Source of the DNA: a virus
DNA: 53,970 nucleotides
IMG/VR virus record: IMGVR_UViG_3300025872_000072
Location: 1 to 53,970 of that record
Strand: one strand, 5' to 3'
Shown in pieces: positions 46,719-53,970 of this stretch. The translations under genes and the position numbers were made by a program. Below the pieces are notes generated by a model. It searched no databases. It was not told the DNA's origin and saw only the letters and a list, made by a program, of their open reading frames with translations. The first letter of the stretch is position 1. Each line of letters starts with the position of its first letter.

Positions 46719-47537
46719 TTACTCAAGGTCTGCGAAAGCATCCTCGAGGTCATCCATCGACTTCTTGGTTGAGGAACCATTCGTCTTCTTGAAGGACTTC
46801 AGGTCTTCCTCATCGTCGGCGGTCTTACCACCACGAAGGGTTCCAACCGACTCAGTCTTCACATCTGGCTCGCTGCTGCCACCGCGAAGCCAGTCATTCA
46901 CTCGCTTCTCAATGTCCTCAGCCGGAAGGGTCTCCTCGTAGTCGTCAATCTTTGGAACCGAAGAGAGCCAGGACTTCACCTGTGCGGCATCCTTTGAAAG
47001 GGGCGACGGATTCGCACGAGGCTGAATCTTGGTGTCTGCATACTGCTTGCCTGGCGTCTTGGTCACGGAGACCTTGATGTCACGACCGCTCTCAACGTCC
47101 GTGATGTCACCGTAGTCCTCATCAAGCATGAGACGAAGGAGGTCCTGGTAGATCATCTTGCCGAAGGCCCAGAGGCGAACTCCCTTGTCCTCCTCCCCAC
47201 GAACCACGACGGCAGCATAGGTGCGCATCTTCGGGTAGAGCTTCTTGGCCAGCTCACGGCTGGCATCGGAACCGTCCTCACGGAGCTTGTTGATGAGGTC
47301 CTGGATCGGATCCTTCTTCCCGAACTGGTGGGGAGCCAGGATCGCACCGGCCTTGTCACCACCGATGCCGTAGTAGTACCAGCGATCAACGAACGGCTGA
47401 CCGTCATTGTTGGGGATCGCCACGATCCGGACATTGTAGTCCTTGCCCTCCTCGGGGCGCCACATAATGGTGGACTTCTTGTTCTGTCCAGAGAGGTTGT
47501 TCAGCTTCTTACGAAGTGCTTCAAAGTCGATTGCCAT
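46719..47537 (-). CDS. gp32-like single-stranded DNA-binding protein
   Basis: This encodes 272 residues from the ATG at 47537, with AAGGAAAG upstream. Basic N-terminal region, then an OB-fold core (MWRPEEGKDYNVRIVAIPNN ... WYYYGIGGDKAGAIL ... FGKKDPIQDLINKL), and a strongly acidic Asp/Glu C-terminus (MDDLEDAFADLE) for partner binding. The order is that of T4 gp32, although the Cys zinc motif is not present. It coats exposed ssDNA and organises the replication proteins encoded nearby. Confidence 0.88.
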   Translation of the reverse strand: MAIDFEALRKKLNNLSGQNKKSTIMWRPEEGKDYNVRIVAIPNNDGQPFVDRWYYYGIGGDKAGAILAPHQFGKKDPIQDLINKLREDGSDASRELAKKLYPKMRTYAAVVVRGEEDKGVRLWAFGKMIYQDLLRLMLDEDYGDITDVESGRDIKVSVTKTPGKQYADTKIQPRANPSPLSKDAAQVKSWLSSVPKIDDYEETLPAEDIEKRVNDWLRGGSSEPDVKTESVGTLRGGKTADDEEDLKSFKKTNGSSTKKSMDDLEDAFADLE

Positions 47538-47623
47538 GTTTGTTCTTTCCTTGCTTGTTGTTGTTTGAGTCCAGGAAGGCGTCACCCCCTTCCAAGACCT
47601 CGATGTGGGGAATCCACATAGAG
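47538..47623 (-). promoter_or_regulatory. ssb mRNA leader with two hairpins and an unstructured A/C-rich stretch
   Basis: Hairpins at 47603-47619 (ATGTGG/CCACAT) and 47574-47593 (GGAAGG/CCTTCC) are followed by about 35 bases of A/C-rich sequence that include the ribosome binding site. The layout resembles the T4 gene 32 autoregulatory leader. Confidence 0.5.
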
Positions 47624-47652
47624 ATTGTAGAAACTTGTCAGTTATTGTTCAA
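47624..47652 (-). promoter_or_regulatory. Promoter for ssb
   Basis: TTGAAC (47652-47647), 17 bases, then TACAAT (47629-47624) on the minus strand. It leaves a leader of about 80 bases. Confidence 0.65.
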
Positions 47653-48224
47653 GATGCACGACCAAGCCACTGCCTTGCCTGGGTGAGGAGGATTGCCAGG
47701 TTGGGCTCGTGACCACCATAGAAGCGATTCTCCTCACGGTGGAGTCCGCTCGACAGCATGATCGTCGTCCACTCATCGTAGTCCAGCTGGACACCGAACG
47801 ATTGGAGCAGGAACAGGCTTCGATGGGCCACCGGCATCTTTGCGATTTTGTCGTGGTATGTGTACATATTCCCACGCTCGACGTGCCAGTTGGACTTTTG
47901 CTCCACGAGGTAGGGTGTAGTCAGGTCACCGACCATTCCAACATTGTGGAATAGACCAACGAGGATGAGTGACTCAGTTGGTACTGTGACCTCAAGAGAT
48001 TTGGAAAGCTGCGACATTCGACGTGTCACATCAAGTGTGGTCTCAACTAGCCCGCCCGGACCACAGCCAGGATTGTGCACATCGATAGATGCAGAACAGG
48101 TTATGATCCGCTCGCCAAGTGAAGTGACAAGCTCATTCACACCTGGCCTCATCACCTTTGACGCCAACTTTGTGTACTTGCCCCACAGGGATTCGAGGTC
48201 ACGATCTTGCAATTTTGTGTCCAT
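47649..48224 (-). CDS. HD-superfamily phosphohydrolase-like protein
   Basis: This encodes 191 residues from the ATG at 48224. Ligand-like positions: His in SIDVHNPGCG, GLFHNVGMVGD (HD changed to HN), and a C-terminal HREENRFYGGHEP. The pattern LVGLFHNVG ... HRSLFLLQSFGV fits the HD fold, but the replaced Asp weakens metal binding, so activity is doubtful. HD proteins hydrolyse nucleotides or phosphodiesters. It lies directly upstream of ssb. Confidence 0.65.
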   Translation of the reverse strand: MDTKLQDRDLESLWGKYTKLASKVMRPGVNELVTSLGERIITCSASIDVHNPGCGPGGLVETTLDVTRRMSQLSKSLEVTVPTESLILVGLFHNVGMVGDLTTPYLVEQKSNWHVERGNMYTYHDKIAKMPVAHRSLFLLQSFGVQLDYDEWTTIMLSSGLHREENRFYGGHEPNLAILLTQARQWLGRAS

Positions 48225-48226
48225 AA

Positions 48227-49015
48227 TCAAACCATTGCCTGCATGACTGCAGACCAGGTCTTTGGAAAGTTATTCTTATTGATACGGGGAGTGTGCCTTA
48301 CACCCTTCATTGCACTGGACTCGAGGTTTCCTGCCTGGTAGAACCCTGCAACCTGCCATAGGTCGGCACCCCATGCAACGATGACGACCTTTCCCTGCCT
48401 GTGCGCTTCTCTTGCAAGGGGCACACACACATCATACGACACAGAACTCATACAGGAAGGAGTCCAAGAGGCAGATCCCCAGGGGGAAAGGTCAAGAGTG
48501 CAACCACGCTGCGAGATACGCTTCCAAGCTTCTTGTGGTGCCATTCCCATTCCCACAAGCTCCTTGTGGATATCCTTCCAGACGATACCGGCATGCCAGT
48601 TGCACTGTTCACGACCGCCTGCGGCATTCCATGCGGCAAGAGCCTTTCCTCTGGTGGGCTTCCTCCCACGCAATGGTTGGAAGTTTGGTCGAAGGCCTGC
48701 ATTGGGGAATGCAGGATCAAACTTGCCAACGGCCATCTCCTCCATGTAGCGACGAGTCAGCGAATCGTTCAGCGGACCATTCTGTAGGTTGGAGTTCGGT
48801 CCAAATGCAGGATTCTTCAAGAGGATGATGACGCTTGCATTCCATGGATCGCCTGCCCATGCGGACGGAATAGCAGGTCCTGCACTTGTCTGGAGGAGGA
48901 CTTGCTTGTCAGGCTTTGCACTGGCATTCCAGGCAGCGAAACGTTGCCTATCATCCTGCGTGAACCAGTCAGCATTCAGGCCAATTTGACGACCGGACCA
49001 GGGATTCTGTACCAT
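48227..49015 (-). CDS. Conserved-looking protein, possible uracil-glycosylase-like fold (weak)
   Basis: This encodes 262 residues from the ATG at 49015, with AGGAGG upstream. It is Trp- and Asn-rich. An N-P motif after a hydrophobic strand (SVIILLKNPAFGPNS) and a later strand VVIVAWGADLW resemble the positions of uracil-DNA glycosylase superfamily motifs, but the match is too weak for a call. No zinc or P-loop. It is transcribed from its own promoter. Confidence 0.6.
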   Translation of the reverse strand: MVQNPWSGRQIGLNADWFTQDDRQRFAAWNASAKPDKQVLLQTSAGPAIPSAWAGDPWNASVIILLKNPAFGPNSNLQNGPLNDSLTRRYMEEMAVGKFDPAFPNAGLRPNFQPLRGRKPTRGKALAAWNAAGGREQCNWHAGIVWKDIHKELVGMGMAPQEAWKRISQRGCTLDLSPWGSASWTPSCMSSVSYDVCVPLAREAHRQGKVVIVAWGADLWQVAGFYQAGNLESSAMKGVRHTPRINKNNFPKTWSAVMQAMV

Positions 49016-49030
49016 TTTGCCTCCTGATTG

Positions 49031-49058
49031 ATTGTAATGGAGGCACCAAAGTGTTCAT
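49031..49058 (-). promoter_or_regulatory. Promoter for the 48227-49015 gene
   Basis: ATGAAC (49058-49053), 16 bases, then TACAAT (49036-49031) on the minus strand, followed by CAATC and the ribosome binding site. One -35 mismatch from the family pattern. Confidence 0.6.
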
Positions 49059-49525
49059 TTGAATCCGCGAACTATTCCGTACTGGTCCTTTACCTGCTTT
49101 CCTGTAGCGTACTCCATCTCAATCTTACCACCCTTCCAGCATGCTATACACAGAGTTTTCGTGTATATTGCAAGCCTACCAACTGGTATTAGAGCCCTAG
49201 TCGTTCCCTCTTCAGCGATCTCAATCATTTTCGGATAGACGTGTATCTCGTTACCAACGACCTCAAACTTGTCTACGGTGGCCCCTATCGCCCTGTCAGA
49301 GTTTCGAAGGAACTTTAGGATACTTGCCGCTTTTTCAATGTTTGTGCTACCCGTTGGAATGAAGTTTGTCAGCCCAAATGCTGTCAACACTTCTTTGGGT
49401 CGTTCAGCAGCTCTGCCACTCAGTGCCACCGCTGACCTCGAGGCACGGCCTGTCACTGTTTCCTTGCCCTTTTCCTCGGACAGGTAAGCCCTGATCTGCT
49501 CTCTTATGAACTCTACATCATCCAT
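49055..49525 (-). CDS. Unknown protein
   Basis: This encodes 156 residues from an ATG at 49525, just after the polymerase stop; an ATG at 49546 inside the polymerase gene is also possible. The first helix DDVEFIREQIRAYLSEEKG is followed by a basic linker and a beta-rich C-terminal half (KFEVVGNEIHVYP, LIPVGRLAIYTKTLCIAC). No family recognised. Its 3' end carries the -35 of the next transcript. Confidence 0.7.
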   Translation of the reverse strand: MDDVEFIREQIRAYLSEEKGKETVTGRASRSAVALSGRAAERPKEVLTAFGLTNFIPTGSTNIEKAASILKFLRNSDRAIGATVDKFEVVGNEIHVYPKMIEIAEEGTTRALIPVGRLAIYTKTLCIACWKGGKIEMEYATGKQVKDQYGIVRGFK

Positions 49526-49529
49526 GTTC

Positions 49530-50663
49530 CTAACTATTGTCCTCATCGATCATCTTGACGGTGAGATAAAACTTACCAAGAGGTTCAATATCAATCTCAA
49601 GGCCGGTCTTTCCAAGTTTCTGTAGCAAGTCTCTCTCAGCATCGACCACAATCGCATCATGAATGATGAAGAGCGGCACCATCTCACGATAAGTGTCACA
49701 CAGTTTTCCAAATCCCTTCAAGGCAACGTCCACAGCGGTCGACTGGACGAAGTGTGGGAGTCTCAGGCGTTCATCTCCAGAACTCAGTGGTCGTCCATAT
49801 AGGTTACCATATGTCTCACCTCCCAAGTGTCTTCGATGAATCTCGGGTAACCCGAAGAACCTGGATATGACCGACTGTGGTATTGATGTCTCACCCCGCT
49901 GACCGTACAGTGCAGAGATTGTCGCAACCTTCAGCTGGGCCCTGGTGTGCTGTGAACCAAGCTCACTTCTCATTGCCTCGTAGATATCGAATGGTGCCTC
50001 ACCACGAGTGAGAAGCAGTGCAGTCCTCGGTTCAAGGGAAACGAAATCGATGATTCCAATGGCGCCCTTCTTGAACCTAGAGCGAAGTATGTTTCTATGC
50101 TCCTTGTTGAGGTTGAGAATCTTCGGCCCAGACCTGACTGTCAAACGTCCTGTGGTTGTTGCGTGAGAGTACCGAACTTTCTTTGTGAATCCATCCGCAG
50201 TTGGCATGAAGGATTCGGCAAATGCTGTATTGCCTTGGCTCAAGGCCTTCTTCAGGGCTTCCTCATCGATGAGTGAAGGTTGCAGTTTACCAAGGACTTT
50301 TCTCGATTCCTGTAGGTGCGGGATATACCTGTGATTGACTATTTGCGTTGCATCATCGTGCACAGTTGCATAGAGCCTCTTGAGCATCTTGGCAAACCTT
50401 GCCGTTCCTAACGCTTTATGCCAATCAATTTTTTCTCCTCCCATGATCGTCTCATATGAGAGCCTCAATGGGTCGGATACAAGGCTCGGCACTTGACATC
50501 CGAAGATTGGAAACGTGTCTTCGATGCAAAGAGGGTAAACAGCATCTGAACCCATAACAAACTCACCGTCCAAAGGCTCATCAGCTTTTCGTAAGACAGT
50601 ACCTGAAATTCGGAAGGATGCCTGTGTTCCGGTTGAATCCTTTGACAGGAAGACGTTTAGCAT
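49530..50663 (-). CDS. Miniature family A DNA polymerase
   Basis: This encodes 377 residues, far shorter than Pol I (about 930), with no exonuclease domains. TTTGRLTVRSGPKILNLN (170-186) is the template-binding block. Motif A is IIDFVSLEPR (catalytic Asp206), motif B R241 ... K245 ... Y253-G, and motif C IIHDAIVV (Asp336; the following Glu of HDE is Ala). It is probably an active but divergent gap-filling or lesion-bypass polymerase beside DnaE. The start codon sits in a palindrome and lacks a ribosome binding site. Confidence 0.8.
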   Translation of the reverse strand: MLNVFLSKDSTGTQASFRISGTVLRKADEPLDGEFVMGSDAVYPLCIEDTFPIFGCQVPSLVSDPLRLSYETIMGGEKIDWHKALGTARFAKMLKRLYATVHDDATQIVNHRYIPHLQESRKVLGKLQPSLIDEEALKKALSQGNTAFAESFMPTADGFTKKVRYSHATTTGRLTVRSGPKILNLNKEHRNILRSRFKKGAIGIIDFVSLEPRTALLLTRGEAPFDIYEAMRSELGSQHTRAQLKVATISALYGQRGETSIPQSVISRFFGLPEIHRRHLGGETYGNLYGRPLSSGDERLRLPHFVQSTAVDVALKGFGKLCDTYREMVPLFIIHDAIVVDAERDLLQKLGKTGLEIDIEPLGKFYLTVKMIDEDNS

Positions 50664-50675
50664 GTTAAATGCTAA
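50657..50675 (-). promoter_or_regulatory. Palindrome over the start codon of the miniature polymerase
   Basis: TTAGCAT (50657-50663) and ATGCTAA (50669-50675) are perfect 7-base arms around GTTAA. One arm contains the -10 TAGCAT, the other the ATG. Confidence 0.6.
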
Positions 50676-50696
50676 TCACTTTAGTAGGAAGTTCAA
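50669..50696 (-). promoter_or_regulatory. Promoter for the miniature polymerase
   Basis: TTGAAC (50696-50691), 16 bases, then TAGCAT (50674-50669) on the minus strand, five bases from the ATG. A leaderless start. Confidence 0.55.
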
Positions 50697-53600
50697 GTAA
50701 GAACGTCTTTCCAGTCTTCTTCCAAAGTTTTTGCGAAGTACAACGAAAACATGTTTCCATACCCTGGCTTTGAAGATCCTAAAGTACTGCTTACAAGAGA
50801 AGAGCCTATACTCGAAGATGCGCCTAAGTTGTTGTAAACACGAGCGTATCCATACTTGCTGCTCTTAGTCAAACCCTCCATAACCAAGTACCATGAATCG
50901 CTTTGTCCTGCACGAAGTGAAGGTGTAAGAGCCTGATTGTTGTCAATCCAGGAGTCTGAGTTTCTTAGCGTTTTACCGTCAGGTGCAAGCTCAAGCATGA
51001 GAGTGTAACTATACACTGTTGCTTTAGAGATTAGACCTACCTTCCCTCTGAGTTTTGCTTTCTGTTCGGTTGATATGACAAGCTTTCGCAAGAAAGATCC
51101 GCGTGTGCCCGCCTTTTTGGCTGTCTTTGAAGCTCCTGTGGAGTCTTGTCCCGACTGTTCCGGTATGCCAAGAATTGACTTGAGGCTTTCGATTGCGATG
51201 CCCGCCTTGGTGATTGGTGACTCGTAAGAAGCGTAAGCATCGCCTGGTGATACCAGCTTGAAAGATGTAGTGAAACCGTCAAGGCCAATCTTGTGGTCAA
51301 TGCCTGTGATGGCGTAGATATTGTCCGCTGTGGTGCCGGTCTTCAGGTCAACAAAGACCTGTTGCATGTACTGCAGCGTGGGCATTCCCATCATATCAAC
51401 TGTCATCTCAGTTGGAATGATCCGCATTGGGATGCCCCTCGTCTTCGTTGCATCGGGCTTTGCACCGTCCTCAGGCGCATTCCTCATCATGTTCGCAGTT
51501 GCAAGTGCGGCATCATTCATCGATGAAACGCCTATGCTGTTGATCATTCCACCTGACCTACCATATAGCAGTGTAGGAAGTCCAGTCGATACGTAACGCT
51601 TCACCTCATCAATGCTTTTCTTCGTCTCAAGCACCTTGCCTGCGTCTATTGTGACTGTGCCTGTGGTTCCATCATCAGAGGTCTTGTATGGTCCAACGAT
51701 TCCATTGTCAACAAGCTCCTTAATGATCGCCTTTCTCCTTGCGGCATTTGTCTTGGCGTCTGTCTCAGGTGCCTTTGTGAGAAGCTTATGATCGGGTGAG
51801 TTGTCTATTCCGAAGGTTGTGATATCGCCGGATCTCGCTGCCTTCAAAAGGTCGTGGTATGTCGTGAACGATGAGCATGCTTCATCCACGACATGAAGCC
51901 TCAGGATTGACTTCCTCTCATCACCACTGACCGGCACACACTCAGGATACAGGCTGAGCTTTGGGCTTGTGAACTTGCCGCTTGGAATTCCAGCCTCCCT
52001 TAGGGCCTTTGCCTCGGCCTCGGCGTCGTCCGCCAGTGCCTTTGTCTGTGCATCTTCCTTCTTGGAAGCTGACTTCTTAACATAAGTCGTCTTACCATTC
52101 TCAGTCTTTTGTTCATAGAGGCTATTGAAACCGTATGGCACTGCGTATATTGCACTGCTGACCATGTCAGACAGAAGGATTCTTGCCATTTCAAGGCAAC
52201 TCACCTTTGTCCTCTGCTTGAACTCGTCCTGAATCCTCTTAACGACAGCCTGCTTGCTGATGGGAAACTTCGCAATCGAGAGATCTCTAACGAAGCTCGC
52301 GTACTCATTGAAGGTGTGGAAGATCATGTGGACCTCCTCATACTCCCCAGTATTTGCAAGTGGAAGTCCAACGAAAGCTAGCAGAAGTTTGCCCAAAGAG
52401 ATTGGGTCACTGATTGTCTTGTTTCCTGCACTTAGTGCGCTGATGGTGAAAGCGGTATTCCTTCCGATCTGTGCATCAGTGCATGGGAATATCTCAATAC
52501 CGCTACCAATTGCATCGAGGCTATCAGTAACAGCCTTGTCAGAGCTCTTCTTAATCGTCGCAGATACCGAGTTCTTGTTAGGGTCGAGAAGTTTCTCTAT
52601 GTTCTTTACAAGTTCTGCATTTGCCTCGCCGCCTTTCTTGAGCTTGTCTAGACTCTTTTTAAATTCCTTCCAGCTCTCTGCATCGAGTGAGAATGCGGAA
52701 TCGGTGCTTGAAACCGCGTTCAGTATAGTCTCATCGCAGAGTTTCTTGAACTTTTCACTTCCCCCACGAAGCTCTTGAATCTTTTTAGAGATCTCACCCA
52801 ACTGCTCTTCAAAGCTTGCAAGCTGTTGATTATTTGCCATTGAGATGTCTGTTGTCTTCAGTGCAGGAGTACCAACCATTGCAAGTGTGAGGTTTATCTC
52901 TACCTGACCCGAGTCATCAAAGCTGAAGGATGAGTTCACAACGCTGTACTTCTCACGGACTCTCAGTCCATCAAGAAAGGCACCCATAGGATTGTCTGTA
53001 GCATTCCTAGTGACGTTATTACCGAATGGATGGCTCCAACCGTACTCAATGTCAAGTATTGTCTTCTGGTAGACTGATGCGTTGACGAACTGTGTCACTT
53101 GGGCAAGCCTGCTTCTGTCATGAAGGGTGAGCGACATTTTGGCAGACTTATATGCAAACCATCCGCCAGTAGGAGTGACACTAATGTCGAGTCCTTTCAA
53201 AGACATGAAAGGCCTGAACCTGTCAAGGACCCTTTCATGCCCCTTGGTCGGATTGAAAGCGTTTGAGTCAAGTGGTGAGACCATCGTCTGGGGCGAAGTA
53301 AAGATCTCCATACCTGCGGTCCTGCTCACATCACTGGTTTCCGACCTGCTGAATGCTATCGTGCTGTCCATTAGAGACTCGCTGAAGTCCGATATGTTCT
53401 TTCCCATTCCGTTGATGTAACTCAGGATGGAGAGTCCGCTGATGTCTCCTGCGCTGTTGATTCCTCCTGAACTTCCTGATACGCCTATTGAGACATTCAG
53501 GTATGGGACGCATCTTGACATTTCAATCGGTGATATGATCGATGTAAAGATACCGAAGGGTGTGGTGTCCCTTGTGTGACTTCCAATGCGAGGATTCAGC

Positions 53601-53941
53601 ATCTCAATCGCATACAACTTCTTTGTACCTGGCGAAGGGCTCATGTTAGAAGTGTTGACTGCGACATTCGCCTGGTCGAGGATGCCTGCAACCAGCATGC
53701 TGTACATTGTGCCCTCGCTGAAGCTCGTGACGCTGGTGTCATAGGTTCCTGACCAGTTCAAGAAAGATGTCGTTTCTTGGTCTCCCCAGTCATTTCCCGT
53801 GAACGTGATTCTCATGAACTGACTTATGAGCTTCTCAGTTGCAGCTTTGTCAACTTCCTCACCGCTGAGGAAGTTTTTGATCTTTTCATGCAGTGAGTTC
53901 TGGTTTCCTATGGGCATGATGGTCGTCCCACCCTTCATCAC
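50693..53941 (-). CDS. Large tail/baseplate-type virion protein (5' end unresolved)
   Basis: This encodes at least 1082 residues. The frame stays open to the right edge, so the true start may lie outside; an internal ATG (MPIGNQ) has GGTGGG nine bases upstream. The first 300 residues have Ser/Gly-rich beta parts; a coiled coil is at about 385-480. The C-terminal part IIPTEMTVDMMGMPTLQYMQ ... YAITGIDHKIGLDGFTTSF follows a pattern common in baseplate hub proteins of myoviruses. I cannot give a more precise name. Confidence 0.65.
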   Translation of the reverse strand: MMKGGTTIMPIGNQNSLHEKIKNFLSGEEVDKAATEKLISQFMRITFTGNDWGDQETTSFLNWSGTYDTSVTSFSEGTMYSMLVAGILDQANVAVNTSNMSPSPGTKKLYAIEMLNPRIGSHTRDTTPFGIFTSIISPIEMSRCVPYLNVSIGVSGSSGGINSAGDISGLSILSYINGMGKNISDFSESLMDSTIAFSRSETSDVSRTAGMEIFTSPQTMVSPLDSNAFNPTKGHERVLDRFRPFMSLKGLDISVTPTGGWFAYKSAKMSLTLHDRSRLAQVTQFVNASVYQKTILDIEYGWSHPFGNNVTRNATDNPMGAFLDGLRVREKYSVVNSSFSFDDSGQVEINLTLAMVGTPALKTTDISMANNQQLASFEEQLGEISKKIQELRGGSEKFKKLCDETILNAVSSTDSAFSLDAESWKEFKKSLDKLKKGGEANAELVKNIEKLLDPNKNSVSATIKKSSDKAVTDSLDAIGSGIEIFPCTDAQIGRNTAFTISALSAGNKTISDPISLGKLLLAFVGLPLANTGEYEEVHMIFHTFNEYASFVRDLSIAKFPISKQAVVKRIQDEFKQRTKVSCLEMARILLSDMVSSAIYAVPYGFNSLYEQKTENGKTTYVKKSASKKEDAQTKALADDAEAEAKALREAGIPSGKFTSPKLSLYPECVPVSGDERKSILRLHVVDEACSSFTTYHDLLKAARSGDITTFGIDNSPDHKLLTKAPETDAKTNAARRKAIIKELVDNGIVGPYKTSDDGTTGTVTIDAGKVLETKKSIDEVKRYVSTGLPTLLYGRSGGMINSIGVSSMNDAALATANMMRNAPEDGAKPDATKTRGIPMRIIPTEMTVDMMGMPTLQYMQQVFVDLKTGTTADNIYAITGIDHKIGLDGFTTSFKLVSPGDAYASYESPITKAGIAIESLKSILGIPEQSGQDSTGASKTAKKAGTRGSFLRKLVISTEQKAKLRGKVGLISKATVYSYTLMLELAPDGKTLRNSDSWIDNNQALTPSLRAGQSDSWYLVMEGLTKSSKYGYARVYNNLGASSSIGSSLVSSTLGSSKPGYGNMFSLYFAKTLEEDWKDVLT

Positions 53942-53970
53942 ACTGAGCAGCTCTTGTGCCAGTATGACAA

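Noticed and set aside
1-53970. tRNA genes, CRISPR arrays, insertion sequences, lysis cassette
   Set aside because: No tRNA cloverleaf with conserved T-arm, no regularly spaced repeats, no transposase and no endolysin or clear holin were found. The dnaE cloverleaf lacks tRNA consensus bases.

Overview
The window is a dense, almost entirely minus-strand stretch of a large tailed-phage genome, most likely a jumbo or near-jumbo myovirus. The evidence is short overlapping genes (ATGA, TGATG and TAATG junctions), a T4-type set of replication and recombination proteins, several virion and fibre genes, two free-standing homing endonucleases, and no ribosomal or central-metabolism genes. The host cannot be named. 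A GapR-like (DUF2312) protein and a B12-dependent ribonucleotide reductase are compatible with an alphaproteobacterial host, but this is a weak hint.

Layout. Positions 1-2200 hold a possible plus-strand gene end followed by three minus genes whose proteins start with the same short basic helix (consensus LRQIVREE), each bounded by terminators. 2222-8785 is a host-takeover and regulation block: a GapR-like protein, a sigma factor whose region 4.2 appears to sit in a separate overlapping gene, a GroEL chaperonin, a first FEN-type nuclease and a PD-(D/E)xK nuclease. 8827-14857 is a tightly coupled run of mostly unknown, often acidic and probably virion-associated proteins, including a superoxide dismutase; several carry the same N-terminal leader. 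14882-26145 is nucleotide metabolism and replication: dCMP deaminase, DHH phosphoesterase, thymidine kinase, cupin and nucleotide-sugar epimerase, a full DnaE polymerase, nucleoside deoxyribosyltransferase, a small FNR-type flavin reductase, a dNMP kinase, a homing endonuclease, a divergent ThyX-like protein and an all-alpha NTPase-HAD fusion. 26175-28759 has small proteins (one tandem paralogous pair), a metallophosphoesterase and a nucleotidyltransferase. 28789-35479 is virion and fibre genes with a J-domain protein. 35498-40530 has dUTPase, two DNA glycosylases (Nei-like and MBD4-like), a eukaryotic-type phosphomannomutase, ThyX interrupted by a GIY-YIG endonuclease, and a ClpP-like protease. 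40583-50663 is replication and recombination: NrdJ, DnaB-type helicase, second FEN nuclease, RecA, gp32-like SSB, an HD protein and a miniature family A polymerase. A large tail or baseplate-like protein runs off the right edge.

The enzymes give a nearly complete dTTP route (NrdJ, dCMP deaminase, dUTPase, ThyX, kinase, TK) plus extra enzymes (second ThyX-like protein, flavin reductase, deoxyribosyltransferase, nucleotidase fusion, MBD4-like glycosylase) that are more than thymidine supply needs and suggest an altered pyrimidine or host-DNA recycling.

Regulation. A recurring promoter-like pattern, TTGAAC (or TTGTAA), 16-18 bases, then TAnnAT, precedes many transcription units. Several lie only 5-6 bases from the start codon, implying leaderless mRNAs, and several coincide with palindromes, most strikingly a cloverleaf-like inverted repeat over the dnaE start. 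No gap exceeds about 150 bases (33123-33271). I saw no tRNA, rRNA, CRISPR array or insertion sequence.
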